Shown: one piece after another, positions 1 to 5,066 of the stretch
Position numbering within the stretch: position 1 is the stretch's first letter
Layout: each line of letters starts with the position of its first letter
From: Hyphomicrobiales bacterium
Lineage (GTDB): Bacteria; Pseudomonadota; Alphaproteobacteria; Rhizobiales; Beijerinckiaceae
Length of the DNA stretch: 5,066 bases
Assembly (NCBI GenBank): GCA_025363375.1
Contig: JANYDZ010000350.1
Location: forward strand, 1 to 5,066
Direction: 5' to 3'
Position numbers and translations under genes: made by a program
The notes under the pieces: model-generated
What the model was told of the DNA's origin: nothing
Databases searched by the model: none
Seen by the model: the letters and a program-made list of their open reading frames with translations, nothing else

Positions 1-213
1 GATGTGCTCATTCCCGCCTTCATCGTTATTGTCATCGGCGGCATGGGGTCGCTCAAGGGCTCCCTGGTCGGCAGCCTGGTCATCGGCATGGCCGACACGT
101 TCGGCAAGGCGTTCATGCCGGACATGGCGATGTTTCTCATCTATCTCGCCATGATCACGATCTTGTTGGCGCGCCCGCACGGCCTCTTCGGCCATGAATC
201 CGCGGGTGTTTGA
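1..213 (+). CDS. livH: LivH-type branched-chain amino acid ABC transporter permease, C-terminal fragment
   Basis: This is the last 70 codons of an inner-membrane permease; the reading frame is open from base 1 and ends at TGA 211-213, so the true start lies left of the window. The hydrophobic stretch ending in GGMGSLKGSLVGS (residues about 13-25 of the fragment) is the conserved cytoplasmic-loop and helix region of LivH/LivM permeases. It is followed by a last membrane helix (LIYLAMITILLA) and the typical family ending RPHGLFG. LivH pairs with LivM to form the translocation channel of HAAT-family importers. The gene overlaps the likely livM start by 20 nt, so the two are translationally coupled. 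An ATG-less start inside the window is not needed: the fragment is simply cut by the window edge. The paralogue LivM is the main alternative, but a complete livM follows, which makes livH the better call. Confidence 0.9.
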   Translation, partial: DVLIPAFIVIVIGGMGSLKGSLVGSLVIGMADTFGKAFMPDMAMFLIYLAMITILLARPHGLFGHESAGV

Positions 214-1159
214 GATGCGCGCCGCCGGCAGGCCCGACGATCCCGCGAAATGGCTGGCGGCGCTCGCGCTGGCCATCGTCGTCCCCGTCTTCTTCGCCGG
301 TTCCTACGCGCTCGGCCTCATGACGGAAACGCTGATCTTCGCCATCGCCGCGATGAGCCTCGATCTCCTCATGGGATACGGCGGGCTTGTGTCGTTCGGC
401 CACGCCGCTTTCTTCGGCCTTGGCGCTTACGGCACGGTGCTGATCGCGGTGAAGCTGGGAATTAGCGCGTGGATTTCAGCGTTGTGCGGCGTTGGAATCG
501 CGACGCTCGGCGCCGCCGCCATCGGCTATTTCTGCGTTCGCATGACCGGCGTCGCGTTTCTCATGCTGACCCTCGCCTTTGCGCAATTGATTTTTTCCGG
601 CGCGGTCAAATGGCGGGCGATTGGAGGCTCCGACGGCATCGGCGGCCTGGTCAAACCCGCCCTTTTCAACTCGTCGCTCGCCGATCCCCTCGCCATGTAT
701 CTTTTCACGCTGTCGGTTTTCGCGCTGGCGCTGTTCGCCATGCGCCGCCTTGTAGAATCGCAATTCGGCCACGCGCTCGTTGGCATGCGCGAGAATGAAA
801 CGCGCATGCGCGCCATGGGTTTCGCGACGCGGCGCGTCCGGTGGCTGGCGTTCATCCTGGCGGGGTTTTTCGCCGGAATCGCCGGCGCGTTGTACGCGCT
901 CTACAACGGCTTTATTTCTCCCGACGCGTTGTCGTGGGGCATGTCCGGCATGCTGCTGCTCATGGTGGTGCTGGGCGGCGCGGGTTCGCTGGTTGGCCCG
1001 GCCATCGGCGCGGGCGTGTTTCTGCTGATGAAGCATTTTGTGTCCTCGCATACGCAGCACTGGCTGCTCGTGGTTGGAATCATCTTCGTGGGCTGCGTGA
1101 TGTTTTTCCGGCAGGGCGTCTGGGGCATGTTGGCCCGGCGCGGGGGAAGCGCGACATGA
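194..1159 (+). CDS. livM: LivM-type branched-chain amino acid ABC transporter permease
   Basis: This is the second membrane permease of the Liv/HAAT importer, 321 residues, typical for the shorter LivM proteins that lack the N-terminal extension of the E. coli protein. I see eight or nine hydrophobic segments, roughly at residues 21-41, 43-60, 65-86, 92-114, 119-138, 166-184, 215-237, 249-279 and 290-305. The LivM hallmark GGLVSFGHAAFFGLGAY is at 63-79, the GGSDGIGG motif at 144-151, the ATPase-contact region GMRENETRMRAMG at 197-209, and GGAGSLVGP at 261-269. Two starts are possible: ATG 194, overlapping livH by 20 nt, or the in-frame ATG 215 one base after the livH stop, giving 314 residues. 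Neither has a clear Shine-Dalgarno sequence, and coupling to livH translation is likely. The stop TGA (1157-1159) overlaps the livG start as ATGA. The transported ligand cannot be read from the permease; this family also carries amides, urea and aromatic acids. Confidence 0.93.
   Translation: MNPRVFEMRAAGRPDDPAKWLAALALAIVVPVFFAGSYALGLMTETLIFAIAAMSLDLLMGYGGLVSFGHAAFFGLGAYGTVLIAVKLGISAWISALCGVGIATLGAAAIGYFCVRMTGVAFLMLTLAFAQLIFSGAVKWRAIGGSDGIGGLVKPALFNSSLADPLAMYLFTLSVFALALFAMRRLVESQFGHALVGMRENETRMRAMGFATRRVRWLAFILAGFFAGIAGALYALYNGFISPDALSWGMSGMLLLMVVLGGAGSLVGPAIGAGVFLLMKHFVSSHTQHWLLVVGIIFVGCVMFFRQGVWGMLARRGGSAT
1142..1149 (+). promoter_or_regulatory. Ribosome binding site of livG
   Basis: The purine run GGGGGAAG ends 6 nt before ATG 1156. 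It lies inside the end of livM and supports ATG 1156 as the livG start, although the livG frame stays open far upstream (back to 841). Confidence 0.5.
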
Positions 1160-1914
1160 GTCTGCTGCGCGTCGAAAATCTCAACAAGGCCTATGGCTCG
1201 CTCGTCGTCACGAAAGATGTGAACCTCGAGATCGCGCCGGGCGAACGCCACGTGATCATCGGCCCCAACGGCGCGGGCAAAACCAGCCTCATTCACCAGA
1301 TCGGAGGGCAGACGCGCCCCGACGCGGGCCGCATTCTCATCGACGGCGTCGAAGTCACCAGGCTCGATCCGGAGCGGCGCGCGCAGGCGGGGCTGGCCCG
1401 CACGTTCCAGAAAAACACGTTGTTCCAGCGCCTCAGCGTGTTCGAAAATGTGCGCCTGGGCGCGCAGGCGCGCTTTGGCAGCACGTTCAATCTCACGACG
1501 CCGGCGCGCGCTTTGCCCCACATCAATGAACGAACGCAGGCGGCGCTGACGCGCATGGGTCTCGAAAAGCTGGCCGCTGAAACTCTCGCCAATCTCAGCT
1601 ATGGCGATCAAAGACAGGTGGAGGTCGCCGCGGCGCTCGCCGGCGATCCCAAGCTCCTGTTGCTGGACGAACCGACCTCCGGCCTCTCGCCGGCCGAAAC
1701 GCGCGCGATGATCGAGGTGATCAAGGGCCTGCCGCGCCGCATGGGCCTGCTGGTGATCGAGCACGACATGGAAGTCGTGTTTTCCATCGCCGATCGGATC
1801 ACGGTTCTCTATTACGGCGCGGTGCTGGCGAGCGGCCCGCCGGCGGAAGTCGCGGCCAATGCGCGGGTGCGCGAAGTCTATCTCGGCGCGGGCTTGGCCG
1901 ATGCTGCGCATTGA
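1156..1914 (+). CDS. livG: LivG-type ABC transporter ATP-binding protein
   Basis: This is a cytoplasmic ATPase subunit of the Liv importer, 252 residues, normal for LivG. In order it has Walker A GPNGAGKT (36-43), the Q-loop glutamine in RTFQ (Q85), the signature LSYGDQ (147-152), Walker B LLLLDEP (167-173) and the switch histidine in EHD (H203). The signature reads LSYGDQ rather than LSGGQ, which is the usual LivG variant and not a defect. The C-terminal tail ending in VREVYLG is also family-typical. The frame is open upstream, but the family N-terminus (LLRVENLNKAYG) begins right after ATG 1156, which overlaps the livM stop by 4 nt (ATGA) and has a purine-rich site in front. LivG forms a heterodimer with LivF to power uptake. 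All nucleotide-binding residues are present, so the protein should be active. Confidence 0.95.
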   Translation: MSLLRVENLNKAYGSLVVTKDVNLEIAPGERHVIIGPNGAGKTSLIHQIGGQTRPDAGRILIDGVEVTRLDPERRAQAGLARTFQKNTLFQRLSVFENVRLGAQARFGSTFNLTTPARALPHINERTQAALTRMGLEKLAAETLANLSYGDQRQVEVAAALAGDPKLLLLDEPTSGLSPAETRAMIEVIKGLPRRMGLLVIEHDMEVVFSIADRITVLYYGAVLASGPPAEVAANARVREVYLGAGLADAAH

Positions 1915-2596
1915 AAATCTGCACGCTTATTACGGCCTCAGCCATGTGCTGCGCGGGATTTCGCTCGACATAAAGGAGGGCGAGGCCGTGTCGCTTCTCG
2001 GCCGCAACGGCGCGGGCAAGACGACAACGCTGCTGGCGCTCATGGGCTATCTGAAACCCAGGCCCGGCGTCATCGAATACAGGGGGCGCGATATCTCGCG
2101 CCTGCCGCCCTACATTATCTCGCGGCTGGGCATCGGATTCGTGCCGCAGGAGCGCGGCGTGTTTGCGAGCCTCACCGTGCGCGAAAATCTGACCGTCGCG
2201 GCGCGCGGCGGCAAGGCGGGACTGTGGAGCCTCGGGGATGTCTACAAACTGTTTCCCCGGCTTGAAGAGCGCCGCGACAACCGGGGCAACCAGTTGTCCG
2301 GCGGCGAACAGCAGATGCTAGCCATTGCGCGCGCGTTGCTGCTGAACCCCTCGTTGCTGGTGCTGGACGAACCGAGCGAAGGCCTCGCGCCGTTGATCGT
2401 CGAGGAGATCATCAAGACCCTGCGCGGCGTGCGCGACAACGGACTCTCCATCCTCATTGTCGAGCAGAACATCAAGGTTGCCTTCGATGTGGCCGATCGC
2501 CACTATGTCCTCAGCAAGGGCGCCGTGTGCTTTGAAGGCGGGACGGCCGACATCAAAGCGAACGACGCCGTGGTCAAGCAATATCTGGGCGTGTGA
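1901..2596 (+). CDS. livF: LivF-type ABC transporter ATP-binding protein
   Basis: This is the second cytoplasmic ATPase of the importer, 231 residues, the usual LivF length. It shows Walker A GRNGAGKT (34-41), the Q-loop VPQERGVF (Q83), the signature LSGGEQ (132-137), Walker B LLVLDEP (152-158) and the VEQN sequence (187-190). In VEQN a glutamine (Q189) stands where LivG has its switch histidine; this is standard for LivF, not a lesion. The frame extends upstream to ATG 1859, but the conserved N-terminus LRIENLHAYYG starts at ATG 1901, giving a 14-nt overlap with the end of livG. No strong Shine-Dalgarno sequence precedes 1901, so translation probably depends on coupling to livG. The tail ends in VKQYLGV, typical of the family. 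It is the last gene of the core transporter set; a 114-bp gap follows. Confidence 0.95.
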   Translation: MLRIENLHAYYGLSHVLRGISLDIKEGEAVSLLGRNGAGKTTTLLALMGYLKPRPGVIEYRGRDISRLPPYIISRLGIGFVPQERGVFASLTVRENLTVAARGGKAGLWSLGDVYKLFPRLEERRDNRGNQLSGGEQQMLAIARALLLNPSLLVLDEPSEGLAPLIVEEIIKTLRGVRDNGLSILIVEQNIKVAFDVADRHYVLSKGAVCFEGGTADIKANDAVVKQYLGV

Positions 2597-2632
2597 AGGC
2601 AGGGGAGCCTCGATCGCCATGAACTTCGCGCG

Positions 2633-2645
2633 GCGGGAGCCCCGC
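2633..2645 (+). promoter_or_regulatory. Short GC hairpin downstream of livF (possible weak terminator or attenuator)
   Basis: GCGGG (2633-2637) and CCCGC (2641-2645) form a perfect 5-bp stem with a 3-nt AGC loop, followed by only three T (2646-2648). The left arm shares bases with an alternative 7-bp stem, GCGCGGC 2628-2634 with GCCGCGC 2653-2659, so the two cannot fully form together. In GC-rich DNA such stems arise easily by chance, and the T run is too short for a convincing intrinsic terminator. Confidence 0.2.
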
Positions 2646-2646
2646 T

Positions 2647-2675
2647 TTGCCAGCCGCGCCGCGCTTCGCTAAGAC
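2647..2675 (+). promoter_or_regulatory. Candidate sigma70-type promoter for the dioxygenase gene
   Basis: TTGCCA (2647-2652) matches the -35 consensus at five of six bases. It is followed after exactly 17 nt by TAAGAC (2670-2675), which matches only three of six bases of the -10 consensus. It would give transcription starting near 2682 and a leader of about 30 nt before ATG 2711. The weak -10 makes this only a candidate; the dioxygenase may equally be transcribed by read-through from the liv genes. Confidence 0.2.
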
Positions 2676-2700
2676 GCCGTATCGCCGTTTGAACGGACTG

Positions 2701-2704
2701 GGAG
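2701..2704 (+). promoter_or_regulatory. Ribosome binding site of the dioxygenase gene
   Basis: GGAG, within the purine-rich run GGGAGACGAA, lies 6 nt before ATG 2711. It is one of the clearest Shine-Dalgarno sequences in the window. It fits a gene that starts translation independently after a 114-bp gap, and it fixes the start at 2711. Confidence 0.65.
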
Positions 2705-2710
2705 ACGAAC

Positions 2711-3763
2711 ATGCCCGCGATCATCAACAGCGCCGCCGACTGGCGCGGCCCCGATATGGAAAAGCGCGCGGACTGGATTCACAATTTCAGCCCGGAGGAA
2801 ATCCGGGAGATCATGAACGCCTTCGAGCACGCGAAAAAAATGGGCGCGAGCCTGCCGACGTTGACGAAGGAGGATTTCCCGCTCCCCACCGTCTCGCGGC
2901 GTCTGGCCGAATCGCGCGAGGCGCTGGAAAACGGCCCCGGCATTTTCCAGTTTCGCGGCATCAATATCGAAGGGCACACCAAGGACGATCTGCGCCTGAT
3001 CTACTGGGGCATCGGCAAGCACATGGGCACGGCGGTTTCACAGAGCAAGGACGGCGATTTGTTGGGCGATGTCCGCGATATCGGACTGCCCCTCGATTCG
3101 CCGGCGGGGCGCGGCTACAAATCCAACGCGAAGCTGAGTTTCCACACCGACACGTGCGACGTGACCGGCCTGTTCGTCATGCGCGTCGCCGTCAGCGGAG
3201 GCATGAGCCTGCTGGCGAGTTCCGTCGCCATCCACAACGAAATGGCGCGCACGGCGCCCGATCTGCTTGAAGAGCTTTACAAGCCCATGACGTGGAGCTG
3301 GCAGACGCAGGAGCCGCCGGGCGAAAAGCCCTGGTATCCGCAACCCCTGTTCACTTCGAAGGACGGCAAGCATTCCTGCCGCTTCGTGCGCGGCCACATC
3401 AAAAATGGCCAGCGCTTCGCCGACGCGCCGCGCCTCGCCGAAAAGCAGATCGCGGCGATGGACATGTTCGACGAGCTTGCCTGGAGCGACAAGTTTCATT
3501 TCTCCTTCATGTTCAAGCCCGGCGATCTGCAATTCGTCAACAATCACGTCGCGCTGCATTCGCGCACGGCGTTTGAAGATCCAAAGGAAGAGGACAAGCG
3601 CCGGCATCTCCTGCGCATGTGGCTCTCCGTGCCGAACTCGCGCGCGCTGAGCGATCAGTTGAAGACGATCTATCGCGATCAAAGCGCCGGCGCCGTGCGC
3701 GGCGGCTTCCCGACCCGGACGGGGAAGTACATTTACGAGTCCGTCGGCTCCTTGTCGGATTGA
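2711..3763 (+). CDS. TauD/TfdA-family Fe(II)/2-oxoglutarate-dependent dioxygenase
   Basis: This is a predicted cytoplasmic non-heme iron oxygenase of 350 residues, longer than TauD or TfdA (about 280-300), mainly through an N-terminal region of about 75 residues before the core. The iron-binding facial triad is visible: H145 and D147 in SFHTD, and H283 in NNHVALHSR. After the distal histidine comes RRHLLR (297-302). By alignment with RRIMHR of TauD, R298 should bind the 2-oxoglutarate carboxylate and R302 sits where TauD R270 contacts the taurine sulfonate. Such enzymes couple decarboxylation of 2-oxoglutarate to succinate with hydroxylation of a substrate, often an anionic one. The substrate here is unknown; taurine or 2,4-D should not be assumed. 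The start ATG 2711 has a good ribosome binding site. It follows the liv genes by 114 bp and precedes the dehydrogenase by 4 nt, so it is at least co-transcribed with the latter. Confidence 0.88.
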   Translation: MPAIINSAADWRGPDMEKRADWIHNFSPEEIREIMNAFEHAKKMGASLPTLTKEDFPLPTVSRRLAESREALENGPGIFQFRGINIEGHTKDDLRLIYWGIGKHMGTAVSQSKDGDLLGDVRDIGLPLDSPAGRGYKSNAKLSFHTDTCDVTGLFVMRVAVSGGMSLLASSVAIHNEMARTAPDLLEELYKPMTWSWQTQEPPGEKPWYPQPLFTSKDGKHSCRFVRGHIKNGQRFADAPRLAEKQIAAMDMFDELAWSDKFHFSFMFKPGDLQFVNNHVALHSRTAFEDPKEEDKRRHLLRMWLSVPNSRALSDQLKTIYRDQSAGAVRGGFPTRTGKYIYESVGSLSD

Positions 3764-3767
3764 CGTT

Positions 3768-4739
3768 TTGACCCTTCGCATCGCCGTTTTGGACGATTAT
3801 CAAAAGGTCGCGCTGTCGCTCGTCGACTGGCGCGCGCTTGGCGCCGATGTCGAGGCGACGAGCTTTTCGGATCATATCGACAATGTCGATGTCGCCGCGC
3901 GGGCGCTGGCGGATTTCGACGTGTTCGTGCTGATGCGCGAGCGCATGCGCGTCCCCAGGGAACTGATCGAACGCCTGCCGCGCCTCAAATATATCGTCGT
4001 CACGGGCTCGCACACGCGTTCCGTCGACGTCGCCTTCGCCAAGTCGCGCGGCATTCCGGTGTCGCTCACGGTCTCGACCGTCAGCGTCTCGGCGGCGGAA
4101 CACGCCTGGGCGTTGATCATGGCGCTGGCGAAAAACATCGCGATTGAAGACCGCAACATGCGCGAGGGGCGCTGGATGACGGAGATCGGCTTTCGTCTCG
4201 AGAGGCGCCGTCTGGGCATTCTCGGCCTCGGCGCGCTGGGCTCGGCGGTCGCGCGCTACGGCCGCGCCTTCGGCATGGACATCGCGGCCTGGAGCGCGAA
4301 TCTGACCGCCGCGCGGGCCGCCGAACACGGCGCGCGCCTCGTATCGAAAGAAGAGCTGCTGCGCACGTCGGACGTCGTGACAATCCACATGAAACTCAGC
4401 CCGCGCACCCAGGGCCTGATCGGCGCCGCGGAATTCGCAATGATGAAAAGGACGGCGGTGCTGGTGAACACCTCGCGCGGTCCGATCATCGACGAAGCCG
4501 CGATGATCGCGGCGCTGAACAACGGCGTGATCGCCCGCGCGGGTCTCGACGTCTACGACCACGAACCGCTGCCCGCGGATCATCCCCTGCGCAAGGCGCG
4601 CAACACGGTTCTGACCCCGCATACGGGCTTTACCGTGGAGGAGGGATTACGCTCCTATTACAATGATTCCATCGCTCTGATCGCGGCGTGGCGCAACGGC
4701 GCGCCGGAAAATGTTTACGACGGGTTCAACACGCCGTGA
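3768..4739 (+). CDS. D-2-hydroxyacid dehydrogenase family protein (NAD(P)-dependent)
   Basis: This 323-residue oxidoreductase belongs to the D-isomer-specific 2-hydroxyacid dehydrogenase family, at its usual length. The N-terminal substrate domain begins RIAVLDDYQ. The Rossmann dinucleotide motif GLGALG is at 153-158, next to the GILGLG strand. The catalytic set is complete: R237 in NTSRGP, E266 in DHEP and H285 in PHTG. The family reduces 2-oxoacids to D-2-hydroxyacids or the reverse. No acidic residue marking strict NAD specificity can be assigned with confidence, and the exact substrate is unknown. The start is TTG 3768, 4 nt after the dioxygenase stop. It is chosen because no ATG or GTG in frame fits and the family N-terminus begins right there; the Shine-Dalgarno sequence is poor, so translational coupling is likely. 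A glyoxylate/hydroxypyruvate reductase or phosphoglycerate-dehydrogenase-like role is possible, but nothing here singles one out. Confidence 0.9.
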   Translation: MTLRIAVLDDYQKVALSLVDWRALGADVEATSFSDHIDNVDVAARALADFDVFVLMRERMRVPRELIERLPRLKYIVVTGSHTRSVDVAFAKSRGIPVSLTVSTVSVSAAEHAWALIMALAKNIAIEDRNMREGRWMTEIGFRLERRRLGILGLGALGSAVARYGRAFGMDIAAWSANLTAARAAEHGARLVSKEELLRTSDVVTIHMKLSPRTQGLIGAAEFAMMKRTAVLVNTSRGPIIDEAAMIAALNNGVIARAGLDVYDHEPLPADHPLRKARNTVLTPHTGFTVEEGLRSYYNDSIALIAAWRNGAPENVYDGFNTP

Positions 4740-4753
4740 AGCTGGTCACGCCG
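4732..4753. repeat. Imperfect inverted repeat spanning the two convergent stop codons
   Basis: CGTGA (4735-4739) pairs with TCACG (4746-4750) across a 6-nt AGCTGG spacer. After one mismatch, two more pairs form (4732-4733 with 4752-4753). The stop codons of the dehydrogenase and the SpoVR gene form the arms; because TGA and its complement TCA face each other, three of the pairs come automatically. There is no T tract on either side, so it is a poor intrinsic terminator. Confidence 0.3.
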
Positions 4754-5066
4754 CGAATGTCCTCTCGGGCTGCGCGTAATGTTCGGCATGCAGCGAACCG
4801 CTCGCCGCGTCGATTTCCTTCAGCGCGACCTCGTAGCCCCAGAGATCGGCGATATGTTGCAAAACCTTGCGCGCCGCCGGCGCGGCGAGCACCCTGCCTT
4901 CGGCCGCCTTGTGTTCGAGCAAAAGACGGCGGTCGCCGAGAAGATCGACGCTGATCACCTCGATCATGGGGTCTGAATGCGAGGCGTCGTAGCGTTTCGC
5001 CAGCGCCCGGCGAATGCGCCTGTAGCCGCGCTCGTCGTGGATGGCGTTGACGACGAGTTGAGGCTC
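4746..5066 (-). CDS. spoVR: SpoVR family protein, C-terminal fragment
   Basis: The minus-strand frame is open from the right window edge to TGA at 4748-4746, giving the last 106 residues of a protein usually near 500 residues; the start is outside. The fragment opens with EPQLVVNAIHDERGYRRIR, followed by a Y-D-x-S segment, then IEVISVDLLGDRRLLLEH and LQHIADLWGYEVALKEID. These match my memory of the conserved C-terminal part of SpoVR proteins (Bacillus SpoVR, E. coli YcgB), including the GDR-LxLxH strand and the LWG(Y/F)xV motif. An internal ATG at 4967 is not the start, because conserved sequence continues upstream of it. The biochemical role is not established: in Bacillus it affects spore cortex formation, while in proteobacteria it is often linked with the PrkA/YeaG kinase and YeaH (DUF444) in stress and stationary phase. 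It converges on the dehydrogenase with a 6-nt gap and belongs to a separate transcription unit. Confidence 0.88.
   Translation of the reverse strand, partial: EPQLVVNAIHDERGYRRIRRALAKRYDASHSDPMIEVISVDLLGDRRLLLEHKAAEGRVLAAPAARKVLQHIADLWGYEVALKEIDAASGSLHAEHYAQPERTFAA

Noticed and set aside
841..1155. Upstream extension of livG into livM, or a fusion protein
   Set aside because: The extra 105 codons translate to arginine-rich non-conserved sequence in another frame of livM. The family N-terminus starts exactly at ATG 1156, with a ribosome binding site.
1859..1900. Alternative livF start at ATG 1859
   Set aside because: The 14 extra residues are unlike LivF, whose conserved N-terminus begins at ATG 1901; the upstream part is the end of livG in another frame.
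901..1911. Long minus-strand open frame (336 codons) antisense to livM and livG
   Set aside because: Low-complexity, arginine-rich translation with no recognisable motif, opposite intact LivM and LivG coding regions; a GC-driven shadow frame.
2463..2472. Missing switch histidine in LivF (glutamine in VEQN) as a sign of an inactive ATPase
   Set aside because: VEQN is the usual sequence in LivF proteins, so it is not a lesion.
3038..3781. Minus-strand open frame (247 codons) antisense to the dioxygenase
   Set aside because: No motifs, and it covers a gene with an intact iron-binding triad; a shadow frame.
3537..4622. Long minus-strand open frame (361 codons) antisense to the dehydrogenase and the end of the dioxygenase
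   Set aside because: Its translation is rich in R, A, D and H without domain motifs, and it lies opposite a gene with a complete catalytic set. High GC content lengthens antisense frames by chance.
4730..4753. Direct repeat CACGCCG at 4730-4736 and 4747-4753
   Set aside because: Seven bases of GC-rich sequence twice within 24 bp is expected by chance here; no attachment-site or transposon context.
4779..4976. Plus-strand small open frame over the SpoVR gene region
   Set aside because: It is antisense to the conserved C-terminal SpoVR sequence, has no ribosome binding site or motif, and is explained as a shadow.

Overview
The window is a GC-rich, gene-dense bacterial segment. G/C-ending codons dominate every real gene, start codons overlap stop codons, and a proteobacterial-type SpoVR gene is present. 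These traits fit a proteobacterium, most likely an alphaproteobacterium. That placement is an inference from style and gene content; there is no rRNA or other taxonomic marker here.

Layout: positions 1-2596 (+ strand) hold the 3' part of a branched-chain amino acid type (HAAT/Liv) ABC importer operon: the C-terminal end of the permease LivH, the complete second permease LivM, and the two ATPases LivG and LivF. All junctions overlap (livH/livM by up to 20 nt, livM/livG by ATGA, livG/livF by 14 nt), so they almost certainly share one mRNA. The start of livH and any substrate-binding protein lie to the left of the window. A 114-bp gap (2597-2710) has no convincing gene but may hold weak regulatory elements. 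Next, on the same strand, come a Fe(II)/2-oxoglutarate-dependent dioxygenase of the TauD/TfdA family (2711-3763) and, 4 nt later with a TTG start, an NAD(P)-dependent D-2-hydroxyacid dehydrogenase (3768-4739). On the opposite strand, ending only 6 nt away, is the C-terminal part of a SpoVR-family protein (4746-5066, running off the right edge).

How they may work together: the Liv-type importer would bring in an amino acid or other small carboxylate or amide. The dioxygenase would hydroxylate or cleave an anionic substrate, and the dehydrogenase would interconvert a 2-oxoacid and a D-2-hydroxyacid. This suggests a small uptake-and-catabolism module of unknown substrate. It is an inference from gene order; each family on its own is common. 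The SpoVR gene belongs to a separate, convergent unit. I see no mobile element, CRISPR array, tRNA, rRNA or clear new system in the window.
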